Below, piece by piece: positions 56,090-64,000 of a stretch of 64,000 bases of DNA. This DNA comes from JACCTU01 sp963848525 (GTDB lineage Bacteria; Actinomycetota; Thermoleophilia; Gaiellales; Gaiellaceae), in the NCBI GenBank assembly GCA_963848525.1, contig CAWKDZ010000005.1, forward strand, positions 186,001-250,000, read 5' to 3'. Positions within the stretch are counted from its first letter, which is position 1. Each line of letters begins with the position of its first letter. The translations under genes were made by a program, and so were the position numbers. The notes below the pieces were generated by a model, which did not search any database, was not told where the DNA came from, and saw only the letters and a list, made by a program, of their open reading frames with translations.

Positions 56090-58600
56090 TTGTCTGAGCT
56101 CGACACCGGGGGTCTGAACCCCGGCCGAATCGAGACGCGCGAGCTCGAGCAGGAGATGCGCTCGAGCTTCCTCGACTACGCGATGAGCGTGATCGTCGCG
56201 CGCGCGCTCCCCGACGTGCGCGACGGCCTCAAGCCCGTGCACCGCCGCGTGCTCTACGGGATGCACGAGGCCGGCATGCAGCCGAACCGGCCGTACAAGA
56301 AGTGCGCGCGCATCGTCGGCGACGTGATGGGCTCGTACCACCCGCACGGCGACACCGCGATCTACGACACGCTCGTGCGGCTCGCGCAGTCGTTCTCGAT
56401 GCGCTACCCGCTCGTCGACGGGCAGGGCAACTTCGGGAACATCGACGGCTACCCGGCGGCCGCCATGCGCTACACCGAGTGCCGGCTCTCGCGGATCGCC
56501 ACCGAGCTGCTGCGCGACATCGACGCCGACACGGTCGACTTCCGGCCGAACTACGACGAGTCCCGCCGCGAGCCGGAGGTGCTGCCGGCGCGCTTCCCGA
56601 ACCTGCTCGTGAACGGCTCGTCCGGGATCGCGGTCGGGATGGCGACGAACATTCCGCCGCACCACCTGGGCGAGACGATCGACGCGCTCGTCGCGCTGAT
56701 CGACGAGCCCTCGATCGACGTCGAGCGGTTGATGAAGCACGTCAAGGGGCCCGACTTCCCGACGGCCGGGATCATCGTCGGGCGGGAGGGGATCCGCGAG
56801 GCGTACCGCTCCGGCCGCGGCCGCATCGTCATGCGCGCCCGCGCGCACATCGAGGAGCTGCGCGGCGGACGCACGGCGGTCGTGATCAACGAGCTCCCGT
56901 ACGGCGTCAAGAAGGGCGGCGACGAGGGCGTGATCAAGAAGATCGCCGACCTCGTCAAGGAGAGCACGCTGACCGAGATCGCCGATCTCAAGGACCTCTC
57001 CGACAAGACCGGGATGCGGATCGAGGTGCACCTGAAGCGCGACGCGGTGCCTCAGGTCGCGCTGAACAAGCTCTACAAGCACACGCCGCTGCAGACGACG
57101 TTCGGCTACAACGCGGTCGCGCTCGTCGACGGCGTGCCGCGCACGCTCGGGCTGCGCGACCTGCTCTACCACTACCTCGAGCACCAGCGCACGGTCGTCA
57201 CGCGCCGGCTGAAGTACGAGCTGCGCCAGGCCGAGGCCCGCGCGCACGTCCTCCAGGGCTACCTGATCGCGCTCGACAACCTCGACGAGGTGATCGCGCT
57301 GATCAGGGGCGCCGCCGACACCGACGAGGCGCGCACGGCGCTGATCGAGCGCTTCGAGCTCTCGGAGATCCAGGCGCAGGCGATCCTCGACCTCCGCCTG
57401 CGCGCGCTGACCGGCCTCGAGCGCAAGCGCGTCGAGGACGAGTTCAAGGACCTGCAGGAGCGGATCGCCGAGCTTCGCGCGGTCCTCGGCGACGAGGCGC
57501 GGATCGACGCCGTCATCCGCGAGGAGCTGCTCGAGCTGAAGTCGATCTACGGCCGGAACGACGACCGGCGCACGGAGATCGTCGCGGCCGAGGGCGAGCT
57601 CGAGCTCGAGGACCTGATCGCGGAGGAGGACATGGTGATCGCGATCACGCGCTCGGGCTACATCAAGCGCCTGCCGGTGACGACGTACCGCGAGCAGAAG
57701 CGCGGCGGGATCGGCGTGATGGGGATGGAGCTCAAGGACGAGGACTACATCGAGCATCTCTTCGTCGCCTCGACGCACGACTACATCCTCTTCTTCACCA
57801 ACGTCGGCAAGGTCTACCGGCTGAAGGTGCACGAGCTCCCGCTCGGCTCGCGCCAGTCGAAGGGTCGCGCGATCGTGAACCTGCTGCCGTTTCGGCAGGA
57901 CGAGGCGGTGCGCGCCGTGGTCCAGACGCGCGACTTCGAGGAGGCCGAGTACCTCTTCTTCGCGACGAAGAACGGCGTCGTCAAGAAGACGACGCTCGCC
58001 GCGTACAACACGCCGCTGCGCGCGGACGGGATCATCGCGATCAAGATGCGCGAGGGCGACGAGCTGATCGGCGTCCGGCACACGTCCGGCGACGACGACG
58101 TCCTGGTCGTCTCGCGCAAGGGTCAGGCGATCCGCTTCCACGAGAAGGACGTGCGCGCGATGGGGCGTGATGCCTCGGGCGTCCAGGGAATGCGCATGCG
58201 CGGCGACGACGAGGTGATCGCGGTCAACGTCGCGCAGGACGACGCCGACCTGCTCGTCGTGACCGAGAACGGCTACGGCAAGCGCACGCGGCTCTCCGAC
58301 TACCCGGTCAAAGGCCGCGGCGGCATGGGCGTGAAGACCGTGCAGCTGACGGAGGCCCGTGGCCACCTCGCCGGCGCGCGCGTCGTGCGGGAGGGCTACC
58401 AGGTGATGCTGATCTCCACTGGCGGCACGGTGATCAAGATGCCGGTCGCGGGCATCAAGCGGCTGGGCCGATCCACCCAGGGCGTGATCGTGATGCGGCT
58501 CCGCGAAGGCGAGCAGGTCTCGACCCTCGCCCCGGTCGTGGAGTCGGACACCGAGGAGGAGCCCTCGGAGGACGGCGCCGAACCCGTCGAAGCCGAGTAG
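56090..58600 (+). CDS. gyrA: DNA gyrase subunit A
   Basis: An 836-residue subunit: FLDYAMSVIVARALPDVRDGLKPVHRR, quinolone region YHPHGDTAIYDTLVRLAQ, catalytic Y125 in AAMRYTECRLS, tower and coiled-coil domains, then six beta-pinwheel blades with the GyrA box REQKRGGIGVMG. Thr89 is at the position of E. coli Ser83. The TTG at 56090 gives SELDTGGLNPGRIETRELEQEM; no ribosome site is visible before it. It has an acidic tail. Confidence 0.97.
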   Translation: MSELDTGGLNPGRIETRELEQEMRSSFLDYAMSVIVARALPDVRDGLKPVHRRVLYGMHEAGMQPNRPYKKCARIVGDVMGSYHPHGDTAIYDTLVRLAQSFSMRYPLVDGQGNFGNIDGYPAAAMRYTECRLSRIATELLRDIDADTVDFRPNYDESRREPEVLPARFPNLLVNGSSGIAVGMATNIPPHHLGETIDALVALIDEPSIDVERLMKHVKGPDFPTAGIIVGREGIREAYRSGRGRIVMRARAHIEELRGGRTAVVINELPYGVKKGGDEGVIKKIADLVKESTLTEIADLKDLSDKTGMRIEVHLKRDAVPQVALNKLYKHTPLQTTFGYNAVALVDGVPRTLGLRDLLYHYLEHQRTVVTRRLKYELRQAEARAHVLQGYLIALDNLDEVIALIRGAADTDEARTALIERFELSEIQAQAILDLRLRALTGLERKRVEDEFKDLQERIAELRAVLGDEARIDAVIREELLELKSIYGRNDDRRTEIVAAEGELELEDLIAEEDMVIAITRSGYIKRLPVTTYREQKRGGIGVMGMELKDEDYIEHLFVASTHDYILFFTNVGKVYRLKVHELPLGSRQSKGRAIVNLLPFRQDEAVRAVVQTRDFEEAEYLFFATKNGVVKKTTLAAYNTPLRADGIIAIKMREGDELIGVRHTSGDDDVLVVSRKGQAIRFHEKDVRAMGRDASGVQGMRMRGDDEVIAVNVAQDDADLLVVTENGYGKRTRLSDYPVKGRGGMGVKTVQLTEARGHLAGARVVREGYQVMLISTGGTVIKMPVAGIKRLGRSTQGVIVMRLREGEQVSTLAPVVESDTEEEPSEDGAEPVEAE

Positions 58601-58639
58601 ATCGTCACCCGTTCGAGGGATGCTTTTCGCCGCGTCCCC

Positions 58640-58668
58640 TTCCCATAATCGAGCGAGGGTTCTATAAC
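58640..58668 (+). promoter_or_regulatory. Promoter of the MerR-type gene (TTCCCA-N17-TATAAC)
   Basis: -10 TATAAC (58663-58668) with a weak -35 TTCCCA (58640-58645) at 17 bp, in an AT-richer patch after gyrA. The GTG lies 48 bases downstream, preceded by GAAGGAG. Confidence 0.4.
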
Positions 58669-58715
58669 TCGCAAGAGGGGTTGCCGCGGCCCCGTCCCGA
58701 CTCGAAGGAGCGCTT

Positions 58716-59018
58716 GTGGCTGCAGGTAGACAGGTCGATCTGCTCGAACCGATCAATCTCGCCGATCATCTCGGGAAGGTCGAGCTCTACCTCGGCCAGG
58801 TGTGCCAGATCGCCGGCATCTCGAAGATGCAGCTCGACTACTGGACGAACAAGGCGCAGATCCCGACGAAGGGCAAGAAGCAGCGGATCTACGACATCGA
58901 CGCGCTCGAGACCGTGATGCTGATCAAGCAGGCCAAGGACAAGGGCCTGAACCTCGGCGCCGCTATCGAAGCAGCGCGCACCTTTCGGCAGCAGAACGCC
59001 GCCGTTATCAACTCTTAG
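58716..59018 (+). CDS. MerR-type helix-turn-helix protein
   Basis: A 100-residue protein with a MerR-like winged helix: LGQVCQIAGISKMQLDYWTNKAQIPTKGKKQRIYDIDALETVMLIKQAKDKGLNLGAAIEAA. The order (HTH, wing with KKQRIYDIDAL, then helix) fits DNA binding; there is no effector domain. GTG start with an excellent ribosome site GAAGGAG five bases upstream. Its target is unknown. The stop overlaps that of the convergent galT-like gene. Confidence 0.85.
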   Translation: MAAGRQVDLLEPINLADHLGKVELYLGQVCQIAGISKMQLDYWTNKAQIPTKGKKQRIYDIDALETVMLIKQAKDKGLNLGAAIEAARTFRQQNAAVINS

Positions 59019-59835
59019 GCCCGACTTCTCTCAGTTGGGCCGCTGCTTCCTCGGGGGCGACGGTGTTGACGTAGATCCCGGCGCCCAGCTCGATTCCGGC
59101 AAGCACCGTCAGTCGCGGGAGCACCTCGAGGTGCCAGCCGTTGCCCGTGTGCAGCCACGCGTTCAGCGGGATCGGGCCGCCGCCGATCGCGTGCAGGCGG
59201 CGGACGAGCTCGGCCAGGAGCTGGAGCGCCGCGCCGAGGCGCTCGCTGCGCCAGGCGTCGGGCTCGAGCTCGGTCGGCGCGATCAACGCCTCGTACGGAA
59301 CGCGTCCCGCGCGAGGTAGCACGGCGACCACGCCGTCGCGCTCGAGGACGCGCTCGCCGTCGAGGACGAGCTCGCGTTCGGTCGCGGCAGTCGGCGGCGG
59401 CTCGCGCAGCCAGACGAGCTGAGAGTGCGAGTGGGCGAGGCTTCCGCCTGCCGCCTTGCCCTCGTTGATCAGCGCGTGCAAGTAGCCCGCGGGCTCTGCA
59501 TCGCGGCGGCGGCGCCAGGCCTCGGCGACGAGCTCCAACTGCGCGTCGTCGAGCTTCGCGAGCGTGCGAACGTGCTCGGGCGAGTGCACGACCACCTCCT
59601 GCCGCTCGAAGGCTGGGTAGAGGTTCGGCACGACCCGCACCTGCCACGGGTCGCCGATGGTCAGCGTCTCGGGCGGAGTCCGGTCCTCGCGCCCGCGGCA
59701 GAACGGGCAGTTGTCCAGCTCCTCGGCCGTCGGCTCCTCGACGAGCGGCCAGCCGGCGCCGGGCCGCTTGGCGCGTCCCGGGGCGATCACGACCTGCCGA
59801 CCCGAGAGCGGGTCGACGCGGAGCTCTCCGCTCAG
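59008..59835 (-). CDS. galT: Galactose-1-phosphate uridylyltransferase-like HIT-fold protein, CTG start
   Basis: A 275-residue protein with GalT features: LRVDPLSGRQVVIAPGRAKRP, NCPFCRGREDRTPPE (Cys pair for metal), VRVVPNLYPAFERQEVVVHSPEH and LINEGKAAGGSLAHSHSQLVWL, in which the catalytic HxHxQ is HSHSQ. It would transfer UMP between sugar phosphates, or act on another nucleotide sugar (ADP-glucose phosphorylase relatives). The N-terminal segment is reached only from a CTG at 59835 that overlaps the upstream stop codon as CTGA. Confidence 0.82.
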   Translation of the reverse strand: MSGELRVDPLSGRQVVIAPGRAKRPGAGWPLVEEPTAEELDNCPFCRGREDRTPPETLTIGDPWQVRVVPNLYPAFERQEVVVHSPEHVRTLAKLDDAQLELVAEAWRRRRDAEPAGYLHALINEGKAAGGSLAHSHSQLVWLREPPPTAATERELVLDGERVLERDGVVAVLPRAGRVPYEALIAPTELEPDAWRSERLGAALQLLAELVRRLHAIGGGPIPLNAWLHTGNGWHLEVLPRLTVLAGIELGAGIYVNTVAPEEAAAQLREVGPKS

Positions 59836-60596
59836 GAGCTGTCGCCGCCGCGTTCGAGGAACGGCCTGAAGAGGTCGATCGGCGCCGGGAAGACGATCGT
59901 CGTCGCCTGCGAGGCTCCGAGCTCGAGCATCGTCTGCAGGTAGCGCAGCTGGAGTGCGATCGGTGTGTCGCTCATCACCACCGCCGCATCCTTGAGCCGC
60001 TCGGAGGCCTGGTACTCGCCTTCGGCTGCGATCACCTTCGCGCGCCGCTCGCGCTCGGCTTCGGCCTGTCGGGCCATCGCGCGCTGCATCCCGGCCGGGA
60101 TCTCGACGTCCTTGACCTCGACGATCGAGACCTTGATTCCCCACGGCGCGGTCGCCTCGTCGATGATCTGCTGCAGGATCGCGTTGATCTTGTCGCGCTC
60201 CGAGAGGAGCTCGTCGAGCAGGTGCTGGCCGAGCACCGAGCGCAGGGTCGTCTGCGAGATCTGCGACGTCGCGACCATGAAGTTCTCGACCTGCACGATC
60301 GCCGCGGAGGGGTCGACGATCCGGAAGTACGCGACGGCGTTGACGCGCACGGGGACGTTGTCCTTGGTGATGACCTCCTGCGGCGGCACGTTCAGCGTGA
60401 TCGTCCGCAGGTCGACCCGGACCATCCGGTCGATCACCGGGATCAGCAGGAAGAGCCCCGGTCCCTTCGGCGGCTGGAGCAGCCGGCCGAGGCGGAAGAC
60501 GACGCCGCGCTCGTACTCGCGCGCGACCTTGACGGCCGCCGAGAGGAAGAGGATCAGGATGAACGCGATTGCGCCGATCGCGATCAGGGCGGCCAT
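59832..60596 (-). CDS. SPFH/Band 7 membrane protein (stomatin-like)
   Basis: A 254-residue protein with one N-terminal helix (about 2-22) and the stomatin domain: REYERGVVFRLGRLLQPPKGPGLFLLIPVIDRMVRVDLRTITLNVPPQEVITKDNVPVRVNAVAYFRI, then QTTLRSVLGQHLLDELLSERDKIN and ERERRAKVIAAEGEYQASERL. Such proteins form membrane microdomain assemblies and are usually encoded with an NfeD protein, as here. Confidence 0.92.
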   Translation of the reverse strand: MAALIAIGAIAFILILFLSAAVKVAREYERGVVFRLGRLLQPPKGPGLFLLIPVIDRMVRVDLRTITLNVPPQEVITKDNVPVRVNAVAYFRIVDPSAAIVQVENFMVATSQISQTTLRSVLGQHLLDELLSERDKINAILQQIIDEATAPWGIKVSIVEVKDVEIPAGMQRAMARQAEAERERRAKVIAAEGEYQASERLKDAAVVMSDTPIALQLRYLQTMLELGASQATTIVFPAPIDLFRPFLERGGDSS

Positions 60597-60607
60597 TGCG
60601 GCGAATC

Positions 60608-61897
60608 CTATGTGGCGCCGCGGGGCCGGACGACGAGCTCCAGCCCCTCGACCCGTTCGACGTCGACCTCCTCGCCCGTCCGCAGCGGCGCGCCGCTCTC
60701 CGAGCGCGCCCGCCAGAGCTCGCCGTTGACGAAGACCATCCCGTGCTGCCGGACGACGCCGGGGCGCCCGACGACGGCGCTGTCGCCGACCTCCACCGGC
60801 CGACGCCGCACCTGGACGATCTTCGTCACCAGCAGCCCCATCAGCACCGCGATCGTCCCGGAGACGGCCACGAGCAGCGGCACAGAAACCTCGTAGAGCC
60901 CGCCGGAGGGCTCGAACAGCAGCAGCCCGCCGAGGACGAAGCAGACCGCGCCGGCGACGGTCAGTGCGCCGTGGCTGACCACGAACGGCTCGGCGGCGAT
61001 GAACGCGGCGGCCAGCAGCATCAGCAGGATCCCGGCCCAGCTGACGGGTAGCACCTGCGCGGCGAAGAGGCTGATGATCAGCGAGATCGCGCCGACCGTC
61101 CCCGGGAAGATCAGGCCCGGGTTCCAGAGCTCGACGACGAGCCCGATCAGACCGATGGACGCCATCACGAAGACGACGTTGGGATCGATCAGGAGGTCGA
61201 GGATCTGCTTCCAGATGCCCATCTCGACGGTCGTCACCTCGGCGTCCGCCGTCTCCAGCACGAGGCCCTTCGGCTCGGTGGTGCGGCCGTCGGCCTCGTC
61301 GAGGAGAGTCGGCAGGTCGGCGGCGATCAGGTCGATGATGTCCTGGTCGAGCGCCTCCTCGGCCGTCCAGCTGTCGCCGCCGCGCACCGCGAGCTCGCCG
61401 ATGTCGGGGTTGCGGCCGTGGTCCTTGGCGAGCCCGCGGAGCTGGGCCGAGAGCTTCTCGACCGCCTTCTCGCGGAGGTCCTCGGGCAGGTCCTCGCCGC
61501 CGCCGCCGACGGGAGTCGAGGAGCCGATCGTCGTCTGCGGCGCCATCGCGAGCAGGTCGCCGGCCTGGGCGATGAACGCGCCTGCCGACGTCGCCTCTGC
61601 ACCTTCGGGCGACACGTAGACGATCACCGGGATCTTCGAGGCCAGCTGCGCCTGGACGATGTCCTCCATCGAGTCGACGAGCCCGCCCGGCGTGTCGAGC
61701 AGGATCACGGCCGCGTCGTAGCCCTCCTCGTTCGCGCGCTCGAGCTGCTCCTCGACGAAGTCGCGCGTCACGGGGTTGACGTCGTTGTCGAACTCGATCG
61801 CCAGCACGCGCGCGGCATTGGCGGCCCCAGCCGAGGAAAGCGCGGCCGCCGCCGCGAGGAGCAGAAGGAAAATTCCCCGCACAGCAGCCGATTTCAC
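60608..61897 (-). CDS. NfeD-family membrane serine protease
   Basis: A 429-residue protein: signal sequence (to about 28), ClpP-like protease domain with ILLDTPGGLVDSMEDIV, VYVSPEGAEATSAGAFIAQAGDLLAMAP (catalytic Ser in EATSAGAF), and a Lys base in the ensuing segment; four transmembrane helices; C-terminal OB-fold NfeD domain (VEVGDSAVVGRPGVVRQHGMVFVNGELWRARSESGAPLRTGEEVDV). The long NfeD1b-type form cleaves stomatin-like partners. A -10-like TAGAAT lies eight bases before the GTG. Confidence 0.92.
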   Translation of the reverse strand: MKSAAVRGIFLLLLAAAAALSSAGAANAARVLAIEFDNDVNPVTRDFVEEQLERANEEGYDAAVILLDTPGGLVDSMEDIVQAQLASKIPVIVYVSPEGAEATSAGAFIAQAGDLLAMAPQTTIGSSTPVGGGGEDLPEDLREKAVEKLSAQLRGLAKDHGRNPDIGELAVRGGDSWTAEEALDQDIIDLIAADLPTLLDEADGRTTEPKGLVLETADAEVTTVEMGIWKQILDLLIDPNVVFVMASIGLIGLVVELWNPGLIFPGTVGAISLIISLFAAQVLPVSWAGILLMLLAAAFIAAEPFVVSHGALTVAGAVCFVLGGLLLFEPSGGLYEVSVPLLVAVSGTIAVLMGLLVTKIVQVRRRPVEVGDSAVVGRPGVVRQHGMVFVNGELWRARSESGAPLRTGEEVDVERVEGLELVVRPRGAT

Positions 61898-61905
61898 TCG
61901 TAAGG

Positions 61906-61911
61906 ATTCTA
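61906..61911 (-). promoter_or_regulatory. -10 element TAGAAT of the nfeD-stomatin-galT operon
   Basis: TAGAAT on the minus strand ends eight bases before the GTG at 61897, consistent with a leaderless transcript for the three-gene operon. Confidence 0.45.
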
Positions 61912-61974
61912 TCAGGGAGGTGCGCTCCGACTCGACGGCGAAGGGTGGGGTTTGCCAACCTGGAACTCACGCCG

Positions 61975-64000
61975 ATGAAGGTCCTCGCAGTCGCACTCGC
62001 CGCGCTCTGCTTCCCCGCAGTTGCGCTCGCCGAAGAGGTGCGACTCGTGACGCAGGAAGTGCCGCTGCGCGGGGAGCGCGCAGTTGCGGCGACGCGTCCG
62101 GCCGTCTTCAACCTCGTCGGCCTGCACTGGCAGGGGCCCGGCGCGGTCCTTTTCCGCACGCGCTCGACGGAGGGACGCTGGAGCAACTGGCGCGACGCTC
62201 GGCTCGACCCCGACGCCCCACGCACGAGCGCTACGTGGAAGCTCGGCAGCCCGCACTGGGTCGGCGCCGCGAACGCGATCCAGTATCGGCTGCGCGGCCG
62301 CGTGTCGCGGCTGCGCGCGCACTTCGTCGTCAGCGACGCGCCTGCGGTGCCGCCACGGACGCTCTCGATCGCCGGCTCGCCGCCCGTGATCCCACGCTCG
62401 GCGTGGCGGGCGAACGAGTCGATCCGGCGCGGCTCGACGGTGTACGCGCCGAGTCTGCGCTTCGCGCTCGTGCACCACACCGCGGGCGCGAACGCGTACA
62501 CGGCCGCTCAGTCCGCGGCGATCGTGCGCGCGATCCAGACGTACCACGTGAAGGGGAACGGTTGGAACGACGTGGGCTACAACTTCCTCGTCGACAAGTA
62601 CGGCCAGGTGTTCGAGGGTCGCTATGGCGGCGTCGAGCGGAACGTCGTCGGCGCGCACGCGGAGGGCTTCAACACCGGTTCGGTCGGCGTCGCCGTGCTC
62701 GGCGGCTACGGGACGACGCGGCCGACGGCGAAAGCGCTCGAGGCGGTGGCAGCGCTGATCGCGTGGCGTCTCGACGTCGCGCACGTCGATCCGCTCCAGC
62801 GGCTCTCGTGGATCTCCGGCGGCAACGCGCGCTTTCCGTCGGGCACGCCCGTCCCGCTCGGCGTGGTCTCCGCGCACCGCGATACCGGTCCCACGGCCTG
62901 CCCCGGCGACGCGCTCTATGCGCAGGTGCTGACCATTGCACGCCGCGCCGCCGCGCTCGGCCTGCCCAAGCTGTACGAGCCCGCGGTGCAAGGCAGGGTC
63001 GGCGCGCCCGTTCGCTTCACCGCACGGCTCTCGACGTCCCGCCCGTGGACGGTGACGGTCCTCGGCAACGCCGAGAATGTGATTGCGAGCGGCCGCGGCG
63101 AAGGGACCGCGATCGACTGGACGTGGGACGCGACGTTCGCAGCGCCCGCGCGTTACGGCTACGTGATCGAGGCCGGCCCAGACGTTCGGCCGGCGGCCGG
63201 CGTGATCGGGCAGACAGCAGCGCCGGCGGCCGCGCTGACGCTCTCGTCCGCGCAGGCGCGCCCCGCGACGTTCACGCCGAACGGGGACAGCGTCGCCGAC
63301 GCGACGGCGATCAGCTACTCGCTGAGCCAGGCCGCAACCGTCACCGCGACGCTTCGCGACGCGTTCGGGCTGTCGCTCGCCACGCTCTTCACGCAACAGA
63401 AGGCGGCGGGGCGGCAGTCGTTCCGGTTCAGCGCCGACGGGATCGCCGACGGCCGCTACACCGTGGAGATCGTCGCCAGATCCGCCGGGCGGGAGGCGCG
63501 GGCGTCCGTGCCGATCGTCGTCGACCGGACGCTCGCGGCGTTCACGGCTGCGCCGCCCGTGTTCTCCCCGAACGGCGACCGGCGCCTCGACCAGCTCACG
63601 TTTCGCTTCGTCCTCGCGGCACCCGCGCACGTGCGGCTGCGGCTCGCCGGCGGCGCGCTGATCCACGAAAGCGACCTCGCGCCCGGCCAGCACGAGCTTC
63701 AGTGGGAGGAGCGCCTACAGGACGGGCGCTACGCCGCGGTGCTCGAGGCGACCGGCCCCTTCGGCCTGCGCGCGCAGACCGCTCGCTTCGCCGTCGACAC
63801 GACGAAGCCCAAGCTTCGGCTCCTGTCCGCGGCCGCGCGCCGCTTCTCCGTCGGCGAGGCGGTTACAGTCGTCGGAACGATCGGCGGCGCGCGCGTCGAG
63901 GCGAAGGTCGGCCCGGGTCGCTTCACGCTCTCGGGCCCGCCGGGCCGGATCGCGATCACCGCCTGGGACGCGGCCGGCAACCGGTCGAGGCTGCGACACC
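61975..64000 (+). CDS. Secreted PGRP-type N-acetylmuramoyl-L-alanine amidase with FlgD-like Ig repeats (partial at 3' end)
   Basis: Open from ATG 61975 to the window edge (at least 675 residues). Signal peptide MKVLAVALAALCFPAVALA; a beta-rich region; an amidase_2/PGRP domain from about 139 (PRSAWRANESI, FALVHHTAG, NDVGYNFLVDKYGQVFEGRYGG, SAHRDTGPTACPGD) with zinc ligands H167, H301 and C309 and Y202, so it should be active. Two later FxPNGD motifs (TFTPNGDSVADA and VFSPNGDRRLDQ) mark FlgD-like Ig domains. It probably cuts cell-wall peptide stems outside the cell. Confidence 0.88.
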   Translation, partial: MKVLAVALAALCFPAVALAEEVRLVTQEVPLRGERAVAATRPAVFNLVGLHWQGPGAVLFRTRSTEGRWSNWRDARLDPDAPRTSATWKLGSPHWVGAANAIQYRLRGRVSRLRAHFVVSDAPAVPPRTLSIAGSPPVIPRSAWRANESIRRGSTVYAPSLRFALVHHTAGANAYTAAQSAAIVRAIQTYHVKGNGWNDVGYNFLVDKYGQVFEGRYGGVERNVVGAHAEGFNTGSVGVAVLGGYGTTRPTAKALEAVAALIAWRLDVAHVDPLQRLSWISGGNARFPSGTPVPLGVVSAHRDTGPTACPGDALYAQVLTIARRAAALGLPKLYEPAVQGRVGAPVRFTARLSTSRPWTVTVLGNAENVIASGRGEGTAIDWTWDATFAAPARYGYVIEAGPDVRPAAGVIGQTAAPAAALTLSSAQARPATFTPNGDSVADATAISYSLSQAATVTATLRDAFGLSLATLFTQQKAAGRQSFRFSADGIADGRYTVEIVARSAGREARASVPIVVDRTLAAFTAAPPVFSPNGDRRLDQLTFRFVLAAPAHVRLRLAGGALIHESDLAPGQHELQWEERLQDGRYAAVLEATGPFGLRAQTARFAVDTTKPKLRLLSAAARRFSVGEAVTVVGTIGGARVEAKVGPGRFTLSGPPGRIAITAWDAAGNRSRLRH

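Noticed and set aside
56051..58756. A 901-codon frame antisense to gyrA
   Set aside because: Same reason: high GC removes stop codons; gyrA on the other strand is complete.

Overview
The window is a roughly 70 % GC, gene-dense chromosomal segment that contains the replication origin. The order rpmH-oriC-dnaA-dnaN-recF-(DciA-like)-gyrB-gyrA on the right and rnpA-yidD-yidC-jag-rsmG-parA-parB on the left is the classical bacterial origin cluster. Codon use, mycothiol/thioredoxin-type arsenate reductase, class A PBP, sortase and trehalose genes suggest an actinobacterium. The mix of neighbours (DUF2203, DUF1385, BFN nuclease, hybrid CcmABC/CcsA cytochrome genes) makes me think of a deep-branching lineage such as Thermoleophilia (Gaiellales/Solirubrobacterales); that placement is inference. 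No IS element, prophage, CRISPR array or island is visible.

Layout. 1-15 kb: mixed housekeeping genes (DMT transporter, an arsR-arsC pair with a divergent tiny Cys-rich ORF, esterase, a divergent YchF paralogue, an ECF sigma factor, FtsH, peptidases, tryptophan dioxygenase, RarA, arginase). 15-27 kb: tRNA-Phe, then a long minus-strand series of overlapping genes moaC-moaB-ccmABCD-ccsA-hemA-hemC-hemD-DUF62-methyltransferase, which joins molybdopterin, cytochrome c maturation and tetrapyrrole synthesis; treT-otsA make trehalose. 26-44 kb: envelope and stress functions (RsbW-like kinase, HtrA, a two-component system, M28 membrane protein, sortase, moeA, glycosyltransferases, PBP, MscS, L,D-transpeptidase) and tRNA-Ile. 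44-59 kb: origin region. 59-64 kb: GalT-like protein, stomatin/NfeD pair and a secreted PGRP amidase that runs off the window.

Gene expression style. Many genes start only 6-10 nt after a -10-like hexamer, and several divergent pairs are separated by 9-43 bp, so leaderless mRNAs look common. Within operons, genes overlap by 4 nt (ATGA, GTGA). At least four genes, including recF, appear to start with CTG in a CTGA overlap, and a fifth uses CTG slightly further upstream.

Sequence integrity. Three conserved genes (ECF sigma, hemC, L,D-transpeptidase) each carry exactly one extra nucleotide that breaks the frame. Sequencing or assembly error is the simplest explanation.

Most interesting candidates: a 21-residue leaderless peptide with 9 cysteines behind an ArsR operator and ahead of a 12-bp hairpin; an intrinsic terminator ending one base before the gyrB start; a 31-residue highly basic ORF tiled exactly between yidC and jag; and the CTG start codons.
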